Shown here: one piece after another, positions 19,085 to 28,370 of the stretch | Layout of the letters: every line of letters starts with the position of its first letter | Numbering within the stretch: the first letter of the stretch is position 1 | Source of the DNA: an uncultured Opitutia bacterium | GTDB taxonomy: Bacteria; Verrucomicrobiota; Verrucomicrobiia; Opitutales; UBA953 | Assembly: GCA_903882335.1 (NCBI GenBank) | Contig: CAIRWP010000153.1 | Span: forward strand, 1 to 35,723 | DNA: 35,723 nucleotides | Reading direction: 5' to 3' | The notes under the pieces: model-generated | Databases searched by the model: none | The model's input: the letters and a program-made list of their open reading frames with translations, nothing else | Told to the model about the DNA's origin: nothing | Translations under genes and position numbers: made by a program

Positions 19085-20473
19085 ATGCCGTCCCGGGAAA
19101 CGCTCCGCCAGAAGCTCCTCGATCCCCCGCTCTTCGCGGAGAAGATCTGGAAACTTTCGCCCGAGCCCTGGCCAATCACCGCCGCCCAGTTACGCGAGCT
19201 CAAGCTCATCGGCTTCGCCTGCCTGAGCTACCAGCGGGCCCTCGAGCGCCTCTACGTCCGCTCGGCCGCCGACAAGAAGATCCTCCGCAACCGCGACATC
19301 CATGCGCCCTGGGTGGCCCAGTACCTCGATCGCCACAAGCCGCCGGGCCTGGTCGAGCACGGCCGGCACCGCGCGGTCAAGGGCCAGCACCCGCTGGTGC
19401 TGCGCCCGGACCTCCTGATCACGGAGCAAGGCTTCACGATGACCGAACTGGACAGCGTCCCCGGCGGGGTCGGCCTCACGGCCTACCTCAACGAGGTCTA
19501 CGCGGAGGACTTTCCCGAGGTCATCGGCGGCCTCGGCATGCCGGCCCGCTTCCAGACGATGCTTAGCCGGCTCGTGCCGGGCGAACGCTTCCCCACGGTC
19601 GCCATCGCGGTGAGCGAGGAGGCCGCGACCTACCGCCCTGAGTTCGAATGGCTGGCCGAGAAGCTCCGCGGCCTGGGCCACGATGTGCACGTGGTCGACC
19701 CCTCCCAGGTGATGAAGATGGGCGACGAGTCGTTCATCCCGCTCCACGGCGCCCCGACGCGCATCCACGTCCTCTACCGGTTCTTCGAGCTATTCGACCT
19801 CGCCAACGTCAAGAGCGCCGACGGGATCTTCGCGGCCGTCGAGGCCGGCAAGCTGGCGCTCACGCCGCCGATGAAGGCCTTCCAGGAGGAGAAGCTCGGC
19901 CTGGCCCTGCTGCACCACCCGCAGCTCGGGGAGTTCTGGAAGGAAAACCTGCCGGAGGATCATCGCGAGGCACTGTTGCGCATCGTCCCCCGCACCTGGA
20001 TCATGGAGCAAGGCGAGCTACCGCCGACCGCGGTGCTGCACGCCCCTCTGGTGGGCGGTCAACCCATCCGCGACTGGCACGAGCTCGCCGAGGCCAGCCA
20101 GCGCGAGCGCAACCTCATCATCAAGGCCAGCGGTTTCCATGAGACCGCCTGGGGCGCCCGCAGCGTCACCCTCGGCAGCGATGTCTCGCGCGATGAGTGG
20201 CTCGAGGCCATCGAGCATGCGCTCGACCCCGAGAACGACACCTTCCACGTGATGCAGGAGTACCATAAGCCCTCCCGCCTGAGCCACCCGGTCTACGCGG
20301 ACGACGGCACCGTGACCGCGGCCGAGGGGCGCGTCCGGCTGTGCCCCTATTATTTCGTGGACGGCGATACGGTCGAACTGACCGGCATCCTCTCGACGTT
20401 CTGCCCGGCGGATAAGAAGATCATCCACGGCATGCGCGACGCGGCCTTGCTGCCCTGCCGGCTGGTCCCCTGA
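19085..20473 (+). CDS. Uncharacterised ATP-grasp-like protein (possibly circularly permuted type)
   Basis: LITEQGFTMTELDSVPGGVGLTAYL, NLIIKASGFHETAWGARSVTLGSDVSRDEWLEAIEHAL...FHVMQEY, RLCPYYFVDGDTVELTGILSTF resemble ATP-grasp ligase segments by eye. Confidence 0.5.
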   Translation: MPSRETLRQKLLDPPLFAEKIWKLSPEPWPITAAQLRELKLIGFACLSYQRALERLYVRSAADKKILRNRDIHAPWVAQYLDRHKPPGLVEHGRHRAVKGQHPLVLRPDLLITEQGFTMTELDSVPGGVGLTAYLNEVYAEDFPEVIGGLGMPARFQTMLSRLVPGERFPTVAIAVSEEAATYRPEFEWLAEKLRGLGHDVHVVDPSQVMKMGDESFIPLHGAPTRIHVLYRFFELFDLANVKSADGIFAAVEAGKLALTPPMKAFQEEKLGLALLHHPQLGEFWKENLPEDHREALLRIVPRTWIMEQGELPPTAVLHAPLVGGQPIRDWHELAEASQRERNLIIKASGFHETAWGARSVTLGSDVSRDEWLEAIEHALDPENDTFHVMQEYHKPSRLSHPVYADDGTVTAAEGRVRLCPYYFVDGDTVELTGILSTFCPADKKIIHGMRDAALLPCRLVP

Positions 20474-20521
20474 GGCCTGACCGCCCTTGCCTCCGGTGGG
20501 TTTTGCCACCAGCTTAGGGTC

Positions 20522-22570
20522 ATGCGACTCCTCTCCTGCTTCCTGCTCTGCCTCGGCGGCCTCCTCGCCGACCTCGATGCCGCGCAGCGTACCAAGGTCG
20601 ACCTGGTCAACCTGTCGTCCGAGATTAAGGCGGGCGGGAAGTCGCTGATCGCGGTCCGCTTCCGCTGCGACGACCACTTCCACATCTACTGGAAGAACCC
20701 GGGCGACGCCGGTCAGTCCCCCTCGATCGCCTGGAAGGAGACCGCCGGGACGAAAGCCGGCCCTTTGCTCTACCCCGGCCCCATCCTGCTGGACCAGAGC
20801 GGCGTCTACAACTTCGTGCACGAGCACGAGACCTTACTGCTGATGGAACTCGACGTGCCGGTCGGCGCGAGCGGCGAGCTCAAGCTGAAGGCGCACGTCG
20901 AGTGGCTGGAATGCGACGACAAAGGCTGCTACCCGTTCGAGCAGGATGTCGCCCTGACCATCAAGGTCGGACCGGGCAACACGCCGTACCCCCACGAACC
21001 CAAACTTTATCCGGACCTGCGTCCCGTCGTGGCCGCCGCCTTCCGCGTGGAAGGCGAGCAGTTGACGGTCCGCCCCGTCGCCGGCGCCAAGGTCGACCTG
21101 TCCAAGACGTGGTTCCCCGAACGTGGCTTCCTCAGCCCAGGAGCGGTCTTCAAGCAGAAGCGTGACGCCGCGTCCCTTGCCTTCAGCCTGCAGGAAGCCC
21201 CGGAGAAGCTGACCGACGGCCCCGTCAGCTTCGTCGGCCCCGATGGCGCCGGCGGCTTCGTCCGTCTGCTTGCCACCGCCGCCACCGGTCAAGGCGCCGG
21301 CGCGCCAGCGACATCCCCCGCGGCCCCTGCCGTGAAAGGCACGTCGGATTGGCAGCCATGGTCCCCCGAAGCCCAGGCCCAAGCCCTGGCCGCCGGCAAG
21401 ACCGTCTACGTCGACTTCACCGCACGCTGGTGCGCGAGCTGTCAGGTCAACAAGCGCGTGTACACCCAGCCGGAGGTCGCCGCGGCTTTGGCCAAGGACG
21501 GCGTGGTGCTGATGAAGGCGGACTGGACCCGCAAGGACGAGGTCATCACCGCGGAACTGAAGCGTTACGAACGCGAGGGCGTGCCGCTCAATGTCTTCCT
21601 CCGCAAGGACACCGCGCCCGCGGTGCTGTCGGAATTCCTGACGGGCGACGAGGTGCTCGCGGCGCTCGCCGCCGTCCGCTCGGGCCGCGCCTACCAGGCG
21701 ACCGCGACCCAGCACGGCTACGGCGTCTGGCTGCTCCTCGCCTTCGGCGGCGGTGCGCTGCTGAACCTGATGCCCTGCGTGTTCCCGATGATCGGCCTCA
21801 AGGTCCTCGGCTTCGCCAAGGAGGCCGGCGCCGCGCGCGCCACGGTAATCCGCCACGGCCTGCTCTACTCCGTCGGCGTCGTGCTGAGTTTCCTCGCCCT
21901 CGCGGGGCTCATCCTGGCGCTAAAGGCCGGCGGCGGCTCCGTCGGCTGGGGTTTCCAGATGCAGTCCCCCGGCTTCGTCCTCGCGACCTGCGTGCTCATG
22001 GTGACGCTCGGCCTCAGCCTGGCGGGCGTCTTCGAGATCGGCACCGGCCTCGCCGGCACCGCCGCCAACGCGGAAGGCAAAGGCGGCTCCGCCGGCGCTT
22101 TCTTCTCCGGTGTCCTCGCCACCGCCGTCGCCACGCCTTGCACCGCGCCCGGCCTCGGCGCCGCCCTCGGCTTCGCCTTGGACAAGCAACGTTCCCCCGG
22201 CGAGACCCTGCTCTTCTTCACCGTGATCGGACTGGGCATGGCCTTGCCTTACCTGCTGCTCTCGGCCTTCCCGCGCCTGGCCGCCCTCCTCCCGCGCCCG
22301 GGCGAATGGATGGAGACGCTCAAGCAGGCCATGGCGTTCCCGCTCTTCGCCTACGCTCTCTTCCTGCTCTGGGTGCTGTCCGCGCTCGTCGAGGAAGCCA
22401 GCTGGGTCCGCGACGCGTCGCTCGGCCTGGCCGTGATCGCCGCCGCCTGCTGGGTCTGGGGACGCTGGGGCGCCCCGCACCGCACGGACCGCGAGCGACT
22501 CGTCGGCAAGGCCATCGCGGCCCTGCTCTACGTCGGCACGCTCGGGTACCTTTACGGCACGCTCGCCTGA
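20522..22570 (+). CDS. DsbD/ScsB-like thiol:disulfide interchange protein with the thioredoxin domain before the membrane domain
   Basis: N-terminal DsbD-alpha-like region (HFHIYWKNPGDAGQSPSIAWK), then VYVDFTARWCASCQVNKRVYT, then membrane domain with LLNLMPCVFPMIGLKVLGF and ATPCTAPGLGAALGFAL. Confidence 0.88.
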   Translation: MRLLSCFLLCLGGLLADLDAAQRTKVDLVNLSSEIKAGGKSLIAVRFRCDDHFHIYWKNPGDAGQSPSIAWKETAGTKAGPLLYPGPILLDQSGVYNFVHEHETLLLMELDVPVGASGELKLKAHVEWLECDDKGCYPFEQDVALTIKVGPGNTPYPHEPKLYPDLRPVVAAAFRVEGEQLTVRPVAGAKVDLSKTWFPERGFLSPGAVFKQKRDAASLAFSLQEAPEKLTDGPVSFVGPDGAGGFVRLLATAATGQGAGAPATSPAAPAVKGTSDWQPWSPEAQAQALAAGKTVYVDFTARWCASCQVNKRVYTQPEVAAALAKDGVVLMKADWTRKDEVITAELKRYEREGVPLNVFLRKDTAPAVLSEFLTGDEVLAALAAVRSGRAYQATATQHGYGVWLLLAFGGGALLNLMPCVFPMIGLKVLGFAKEAGAARATVIRHGLLYSVGVVLSFLALAGLILALKAGGGSVGWGFQMQSPGFVLATCVLMVTLGLSLAGVFEIGTGLAGTAANAEGKGGSAGAFFSGVLATAVATPCTAPGLGAALGFALDKQRSPGETLLFFTVIGLGMALPYLLLSAFPRLAALLPRPGEWMETLKQAMAFPLFAYALFLLWVLSALVEEASWVRDASLGLAVIAAACWVWGRWGAPHRTDRERLVGKAIAALLYVGTLGYLYGTLA

Positions 22571-22597
22571 CCACGTCCGCGCAGAAGGTCCTCAACA

Positions 22598-22625
22598 AAA
22601 AGGCCCGCCGATCGGCGGGCCTTTT
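22598..22625. terminator. Bidirectional intrinsic terminator
   Basis: Perfect 28-bp palindrome AAAAGGCCCGCCGATCGGCGGGCCTTTT between convergent genes. Confidence 0.85.
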
Positions 22626-22647
22626 ACATGACCGGAAGACGGCCGAC

Positions 22648-23268
22648 TCAGAGAGCCGTCACCGGACCGGGAGCCGGACCGGAGACCGGCGCCTTGGCCG
22701 GAGCAGCCTTGCCGGCGGCCGGAGCCGACGGAGCGGCGGCGCCGCCACGGGTGAAGTAGTTGGCGTCGACGACGACGGCCTTGCGATCCTTGGCGCCGGA
22801 CTGACGGCCGGCGGCGGACTTATCGGCCTGCTGCTCGCCGAGACCGAGCACTTCGCTGTCGGCGGGATTGCAACCGAGCTTCACGAGGTAATCGCGGACC
22901 GACTGGGCACGCTTGTCGGACAGACCAAGGTTATATTCCTCGGTGCCGAACTGGTCGGTGTAGCCGACAATCAGCAGTTTGGTGGCCTTGGCCTTGCCGG
23001 CGGCGGCGTCGAGTTTGGTGCGCTCGCTGGCGCTGACGGTGTACTGGTCGAAGTCGAACTGGACGGTGACCAGGATCGCTTCCGGAGGGATAATGCCATC
23101 GCGGGCCGCCTGGGCAGCCGCACCGGCGGCGGAAGACCCGAGCAGATTGAGGTCGGTCGCACCGGTACCGCTACCCGCCGTGGAACCAGCGTAATCGGTG
23201 GGCATACGAGACGGACCACAGCCGACGAGGAAGGCGGCGGCCAAGAGGGGGAGAGTGAAGCGCTTCAT
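22648..23268 (-). CDS. OmpA-family/Pal-like lipoprotein
   Basis: Lipobox AAAFLVGC; VQFDFDQYTVS, IVGYTDQFGTEEYNLGLSDKRAQSVRDYLVKLG; Ala/Pro/Lys-rich C-terminal tail. Start trimmed to ATG at 23268. Confidence 0.88.
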   Translation of the reverse strand: MKRFTLPLLAAAFLVGCGPSRMPTDYAGSTAGSGTGATDLNLLGSSAAGAAAQAARDGIIPPEAILVTVQFDFDQYTVSASERTKLDAAAGKAKATKLLIVGYTDQFGTEEYNLGLSDKRAQSVRDYLVKLGCNPADSEVLGLGEQQADKSAAGRQSGAKDRKAVVVDANYFTRGGAAAPSAPAAGKAAPAKAPVSGPAPGPVTAL

Positions 23269-23321
23269 GGGTGTAACGGGATAAAAGGCAGGGCAAAAGG
23301 GGTCGGCAAGCCTTGACTGGC

Positions 23322-24479
23322 TCAGTAGCGGCGGACTTTCGGGTCGATCTTGAGCGACCAGGCGTCGATACCCCCCTGGACATTGGCGACCTGGGCATAG
23401 CCTTTGGCCCGCAGGAACTGCGTCACCTTCATGCTGCGGCCACCGTGGTGGCAATGGACCAACACCGGAACATCGCGGGGAATCTCGGCCAGCCGCTCTG
23501 GCACCGTGTTCATCGGGATCAACTTGGCCCCGGGGAGCTGGCAGACCGCGAACTCGCCCGGCTCCCGGACATCCAGGAGAAAGGGCGGCTCAGCGGAAGC
23601 GAGTAGACGGTGGGCTTCCTCGATGGAAACCTCCAGGGGATAGGCGGACATGGCGGAAGGGGAAGAACGGGGGCTGGACGCGCAGGTCGCCGCGTAGCGC
23701 GCAGGCTCCAGTTGCCGGATCGCGGGATGGGCGCCGCAGACCGGGCAGGCCGAATCGGTCGAGAGTCGGAGCGCCCGGGAAACGCCGGCGGCCAGGTCGA
23801 CGACCTGGAGGCGCGATTCCTGGCGCTGGCCGAGCAGCAGGGCGATGACCTCCGAGGCCATCCACGAGCCGATGACGCCGCAGGTGGCGCCGAAGACCCC
23901 GCCCTCCGCGCACGTGGGCACGCTGGCCGGATCCGGCATCACCGGGTAGACGCAGCGGTAACAGCCGGCGCCCGGCAGGAAGACCCCGACCTGCCCTTCG
24001 GTGCGCAGCACGCTGCCATGGACCAGCGGCTTGCGGCCGAGCACGCAGGCATCCGCCGCCAGGAAACGGGTCGGGAAATTATCGGTGCCGTCGACGACGA
24101 GGTCGTAGCGGGCGACGAGGTCGGCCGCGTTCTCCGCGATGAACCCTTCCGGGTGTAGGACGATGGTCAGCCCCGGGTTGACCTCGGCGAGCGCTTCCGC
24201 GGCCGAGATCGTCTTGGGCAGGCCCAGCGTGTCGAACCCATGGAGGATCTGACGGTGCAGATTGGAGACCTCCACCTTATCCGGATCGGCGATGCCGAGG
24301 GTGCCGACGCCGGCCGCCGCGAGGTAGAGGCCGACCGGCGAACCTAAGCCGCCGGCGCCGAGCAGGAGGACTTTGGCCGCGCGCAACTTCAGCTGCCCCG
24401 CCTCACCGACCCCGGGCAGACGGAGCTGCCGCGCATACAAGGCGCGCTCGTGCTCGGTCAGGCGTGGCTCCGCGGACAT
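23322..24479 (-). CDS. ThiF/MoeB-family adenylyltransferase fused to C-terminal rhodanese domain
   Basis: LLLGAGGLGSPVGLYLAAAGVG, SNLHRQ, CYRC...CPVC zinc pairs; rhodanese VPVLVHCHHGGRSMKV. Confidence 0.9.
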   Translation of the reverse strand: MSAEPRLTEHERALYARQLRLPGVGEAGQLKLRAAKVLLLGAGGLGSPVGLYLAAAGVGTLGIADPDKVEVSNLHRQILHGFDTLGLPKTISAAEALAEVNPGLTIVLHPEGFIAENAADLVARYDLVVDGTDNFPTRFLAADACVLGRKPLVHGSVLRTEGQVGVFLPGAGCYRCVYPVMPDPASVPTCAEGGVFGATCGVIGSWMASEVIALLLGQRQESRLQVVDLAAGVSRALRLSTDSACPVCGAHPAIRQLEPARYAATCASSPRSSPSAMSAYPLEVSIEEAHRLLASAEPPFLLDVREPGEFAVCQLPGAKLIPMNTVPERLAEIPRDVPVLVHCHHGGRSMKVTQFLRAKGYAQVANVQGGIDAWSLKIDPKVRRY

Positions 24480-24570
24480 ACCACCATGGAGACCGCGGAA
24501 GCGGCGGTGTCAAACCCCTCCCCGAAGCGGTTCGGGTTGAAATCAAGGCCGGACCTGCCCAGCGTACGGT

Positions 24571-25017
24571 GTGTCCTCAGTCTACCTCGGCATCGACTAT
24601 GGCGCCAAGCGCGTCGGCCTGAGCCATGCCGACAGTCTGGGGTTCGCCTTCCCGCTCCCGGCGGCGGTGGCCCCCGAGGCCGAGGAACGCTTCGCCCAAA
24701 TCGGCCGGGAAATCGCCCGCCTCCGGGCGACCCAACTCATCCTGGGTTACCCCCTGTCGGTCGAAGGCGAACGCACGAAGCGTTGCGACGAGGTCGACGC
24801 CTTCGCCGCCGAACTGACCCGACGTTTCGGACTGCCCATCGAACTGGTCGATGAGGCGCTGAGCAGCCAGGCGGCTGACGAATTGGGCGGGCGCCGCAAG
24901 CCGCGCTCCGCCCAGGAGCGCCGGGATCAAGCCCGCAGCGGCGAACGGGATTCCCGGGCGGCGGCGGTGTTGCTCCAGGACTACCTGAACAGCCGCGGCA
25001 TCGGCGCAAGCCTCTGA
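24571..25017 (+). CDS. ruvX: Putative pre-16S rRNA nuclease / Holliday junction resolvase RuvX (YqgF)
   Basis: YLGIDYGAKRVGLSHAD, LILGYPLSVEGE, LVDEALSSQAA, RDSRAAAVLLQDYL. Confidence 0.85.
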   Translation: MSSVYLGIDYGAKRVGLSHADSLGFAFPLPAAVAPEAEERFAQIGREIARLRATQLILGYPLSVEGERTKRCDEVDAFAAELTRRFGLPIELVDEALSSQAADELGGRRKPRSAQERRDQARSGERDSRAAAVLLQDYLNSRGIGASL

Positions 25018-25018
25018 C

Positions 25019-25825
25019 ATGGGCAAACCGCTCAAGTCCATCCTCCAGCCGGAGCGCTTCCTCGCGACGATCGCCTACGACGGCACGGACTTCCACGGCT
25101 GGCAGGTCAACCCTAACCAACGGACCGTGGAGAGCACGATCGAGGAGCGGCTCTCGCGGATCTTCCGGACGCCGATCGACGTCCACGGCAGCGGCCGCAC
25201 CGACGCGGGCGTGCACAGCGTCGGCCAGCGTTTCCATTTCGACGCCTTCTGGCCGCACCCGGCCAAGCACCTGGTCTTGGCGATCAACTCCTGCGAACAA
25301 GAAGGCCTGCTGGTCACCGACCTGCGCCGCGTCCCGGCCGATTTCCATTGCCGACATTGGGCCAAGGGCAAGCGCTACCGGTATGAGATCTGCCAGGGCT
25401 GGCCGCCGCCCTGGGAGGCCCGCTACTGCTACGGCACCGGCAAGCGCGTGCTTGACCCCCGGCGGATGCGCGCCGCCGCCAAGCTACTACTTGGCACCCA
25501 CGACTTCCGCGCCTTCAGCGGCACTCACGCGCAGGGGATGGAACACGAGAACCCCGTAAAGGACCTCCGGCGGCTCGATATCGCGGTACGCGGAGAGCGG
25601 ATCACTATCACAACCGAGGCGAGCGGCTACCTCTATAAGATGGTGCGCCGGCTGGTCGGAGGCCTGATGCGCGTCGGCGAAGGCAAACTGCCCCCCGAGC
25701 GGCTCGCGGCCTACCGCGACGAAGGCATGATCACGGCGGAGATCCCGACCGCCCCGGCGCGCGGGCTCTTCATGGAGAAGGTCTTCTACGACCCCGCGGA
25801 CCTCAAGGTGCGACGCCGACCTTAA
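25019..25825 (+). CDS. truA: tRNA pseudouridine synthase A
   Basis: LATIAYDGTDFHGWQVNPNQRTVESTIEERL and GSGRTDAGVHSVGQRFHFD (catalytic Asp). Confidence 0.93.
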   Translation: MGKPLKSILQPERFLATIAYDGTDFHGWQVNPNQRTVESTIEERLSRIFRTPIDVHGSGRTDAGVHSVGQRFHFDAFWPHPAKHLVLAINSCEQEGLLVTDLRRVPADFHCRHWAKGKRYRYEICQGWPPPWEARYCYGTGKRVLDPRRMRAAAKLLLGTHDFRAFSGTHAQGMEHENPVKDLRRLDIAVRGERITITTEASGYLYKMVRRLVGGLMRVGEGKLPPERLAAYRDEGMITAEIPTAPARGLFMEKVFYDPADLKVRRRP

Positions 25826-25909
25826 GCGGGCATTAAGCCCCGAAAATAAACTCAGCAGTTGTCGGCAACTTGGGCGGTTGGACGGTTTTAGTTGAGAGAG
25901 TCCACCGCC

Positions 25910-26998
25910 ATGTCCCACCCCCTCCCCGCCCTCCTCCTCGGCCTGGCCACCCTCGGGCCGCTCCTCGGCGCCGACGCCGCCAAGTCGACCGGCCCCGGAC
26001 TCCCCGACGTACCTGCGCTCTTCGACAAGCGCGCCTTGGTCAAGCCGATCACCGAGCTCGAAGGCACGCTTACCGACGGCTCCAAGTCCATCGTCTACAA
26101 GATTGTCGTGCGCTCCCTGCCGCCGGACCATGAGATGGGCCCGTGGGCCCCGGCGACCCTGAAGGACAAAGGCGGCTTCTGGGAAGATACCGTGGATAAG
26201 AAGCTCTACCGCGTCGACGCAGACTACCTGAAGATGCTCAACAAACGAGGCTGGGACATGTTCGAGGCCGACGGCACCGTCCACCGCACCAAGGACCGCA
26301 CCGAGTTCGACAAGGTCGCCCGTCAGGAGCTGGGCGGCTGGACCTTCGAGCAAGCCAAGGCTAGCGGGGTGGTCAACTCGATCATCGAACTGAAGCCCCT
26401 CGAGCAGATCGTCACGATCTTCCTGCCGAAGAATCCGAAGGCCACCGCCAAGGTCACCCCACTCCGTCAGGCCAGGTTCTCCCCGCGCTCCGGCCTCGGA
26501 CTCAGCGTCAACGGCATCCGCTTCTTCCCGCCGGAGCCGGTCGGCCGGATCACGGCCTTCCATAACATCGCCCCGCTGGACCCGCAGGGTGGCCACACGG
26601 GCTTCGGTCATGAATACCACTACCACCGCGCCCCTTCCGTGATGAACGAGGACAAGTCGGGCAAGATTGTGGGCTTCGCGTTGGACGGCTTCGCCATCCG
26701 CGGGCCGACGGAGACCGACGGCAGCAAGCCGAAGGGGCTGGATAGCATCAGCGGTCACGAGCACGACGGCCTGCCGTACCACTACCACGTCAGCGACCAG
26801 TGGCCCTACGTGGTCAGCGGCTTCAAGGGCCCGCTCGGCACGGCCGGCCTGGGCGACCTGGACAAGTGCGACGCCACCCAGTCCTCCGGCGGTCCCGGCG
26901 GCGGCGGCGAAGGCAAGGGCGGCAAAGGCGGCAAGAAAGGTCCTCCGGGCGGCGGCAACGGCGGCCCGCCCGGCGGTGGCCCTCCGGGCGGCAAATAA
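25910..26998 (+). CDS. Secreted YHYH-domain protein with Gly/Pro/Lys-rich C-terminus
   Basis: HEYHYHRAPSVMNEDKSGKIVGFALDGFAIRGP and LPYHYHVSDQWPYVVSGFKG; signal peptide from MSHPLPALLLGLATLGPLLGADA. Confidence 0.85.
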   Translation: MSHPLPALLLGLATLGPLLGADAAKSTGPGLPDVPALFDKRALVKPITELEGTLTDGSKSIVYKIVVRSLPPDHEMGPWAPATLKDKGGFWEDTVDKKLYRVDADYLKMLNKRGWDMFEADGTVHRTKDRTEFDKVARQELGGWTFEQAKASGVVNSIIELKPLEQIVTIFLPKNPKATAKVTPLRQARFSPRSGLGLSVNGIRFFPPEPVGRITAFHNIAPLDPQGGHTGFGHEYHYHRAPSVMNEDKSGKIVGFALDGFAIRGPTETDGSKPKGLDSISGHEHDGLPYHYHVSDQWPYVVSGFKGPLGTAGLGDLDKCDATQSSGGPGGGGEGKGGKGGKKGPPGGGNGGPPGGGPPGGK

Positions 26999-27007
26999 AT
27001 ATCCACG

Positions 27008-28327
27008 ATGATACGCGTCACGCTGTTCCTCCTGCTGGGCCTGCTCCCGGTCTTCGCCCAGAAAGCGCCCAGACCGACGAACGTGCTCGTGCTCGTCGCG
27101 GATGACCTAGGCTGGAACGGAGTCAGCTACCACAACCCGAAGATGACGACGCCGGCGCTGGCTAAGCTGGCGAAGGAAGGCGTGCAGCTCGAACGGTTCT
27201 ACGGTTATCCGGTCTGCAGCCCGGCCCGCTCCGCGCTGCTGACGGGGATGATGCCCCGCCGCTTCGGCGTCGTCGACGTGATCGGACCGGGTCAGCAGGG
27301 GATCCCCCAAGGCACCGCCACGCTCGCGTCCACGCTGCAGAAAGCGGGCTATGCGACCTCGCTGATCGGCAAGTGGCACCTCGGTACCAACCCCGGGCCG
27401 CTCGGACACGGCTTCGACCATTTCTACGGTTTCACGGGGGCCGAGCTGGATTACTTCAAGCACGTCGACCAACGCGGCAAGCCTGACTGGTGGCGCGACG
27501 GCAAACCGATCGAGGAGGCAGGCTACACCACCACGCTGTTCGCCGACGAGGCCATCAAGCAGCTCAAGCAGCGCGACCCGCGGAAGCCTTTCTTCCTGGA
27601 GGTGGCCTTCAATGCGCCGCACGCGACCCTGGCCGCCCCCCCGGAACTCCTCGCGAAACACCAGACCGATGGGCTCTACGGCGCCGTGGTTGACGGACTC
27701 GACCAAGGCATCGGCCGCATCCTAGCGACGCTGGATGAACAAGGCCTGCGCGCGACCACTTTGGTGATCTTCTGCTCCGACAACGGCGCTTCGCGGCGGA
27801 TGAGCTCCAACACCCCGCTGAACAGCGGTAAGGATACAGTCTTCGAGGGCGGCATCCGCGTCCCCGCCATCGTGCGCTGGCCGGGCAAGGTGCCCGCCGG
27901 AGTGCAGAGCCAACAGCCGGTCGCGATGCACGACCTCTTCCCTAGCATCCTCGCCGCGCTCGGCCTGACGACCGCCAAGGAGCTCAAGCTCGATGGTACC
28001 GATCAGTGGCCCGCTTTGGTCGCCGGCAAGACCCTGCCCCGCCCCGCCTTCCTCATCGCCTCCCACGACATCGCCTGCTTCGACGGCGACTGGAAACTGA
28101 TCGAAGCCGGCGACGGGAAACGTTCCCTCTTCAACCTCGCAAAGGATATCGGCGAGTCGAAGGATCTCGCCGGCGAACAGCCCGAGATGCTGAAGGCGCT
28201 GGGCGCCAAGTTGGACGAACTCAAGAAAGGCCTCCCCGCGGCCGCGGAGCGCCGCGGCGTCGGACCAGGCAAGGGCCCCGGGGCCGGCAAAGGCCCGCCC
28301 GGCAAAGGCAAAGGCTTAGCAAAGTGA
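27008..28327 (+). CDS. Secreted sulfatase (Cys-type, CSPAR)
   Basis: NVLVLVADDLGWNGVSYHNPKMTTP, YPVCSPARSALLTGMMPRRFG (FGly motif), IGKWHLG, FCSDNGA. Confidence 0.92.
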   Translation: MIRVTLFLLLGLLPVFAQKAPRPTNVLVLVADDLGWNGVSYHNPKMTTPALAKLAKEGVQLERFYGYPVCSPARSALLTGMMPRRFGVVDVIGPGQQGIPQGTATLASTLQKAGYATSLIGKWHLGTNPGPLGHGFDHFYGFTGAELDYFKHVDQRGKPDWWRDGKPIEEAGYTTTLFADEAIKQLKQRDPRKPFFLEVAFNAPHATLAAPPELLAKHQTDGLYGAVVDGLDQGIGRILATLDEQGLRATTLVIFCSDNGASRRMSSNTPLNSGKDTVFEGGIRVPAIVRWPGKVPAGVQSQQPVAMHDLFPSILAALGLTTAKELKLDGTDQWPALVAGKTLPRPAFLIASHDIACFDGDWKLIEAGDGKRSLFNLAKDIGESKDLAGEQPEMLKALGAKLDELKKGLPAAAERRGVGPGKGPGAGKGPPGKGKGLAK

Positions 28328-28352
28328 CGGCTTAATCTTCCCTTAAGTCGTC
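28326..28352. terminator. Intergenic hairpin between sulfatase and PEBP genes (terminator/attenuator candidate)
   Basis: GACGGCTTAA-tcttccc-TTAAGTCGTC: 10-bp stem with one G:U, 7-nt loop, no clear U-tract. Confidence 0.3.
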
Positions 28353-28370
28353 CTCGGTTATCCTGTCCAC

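Noticed and set aside
21349-23316. 655-aa plus-strand ORF overlapping the DsbD-like gene, terminator and OmpA gene
   Set aside because: Arg/Pro-rich out-of-frame translation that reads through the palindromic terminator; not compatible with the supported genes.
26882-26995. GC-rich GGC/GGT repeat tract as a microsatellite or G-quadruplex element
   Set aside because: It is in-frame coding for the Gly/Pro/Lys tail; G-tracts are mainly GG pairs, so a G4 claim is weak. Kept only as a protein-tail observation.
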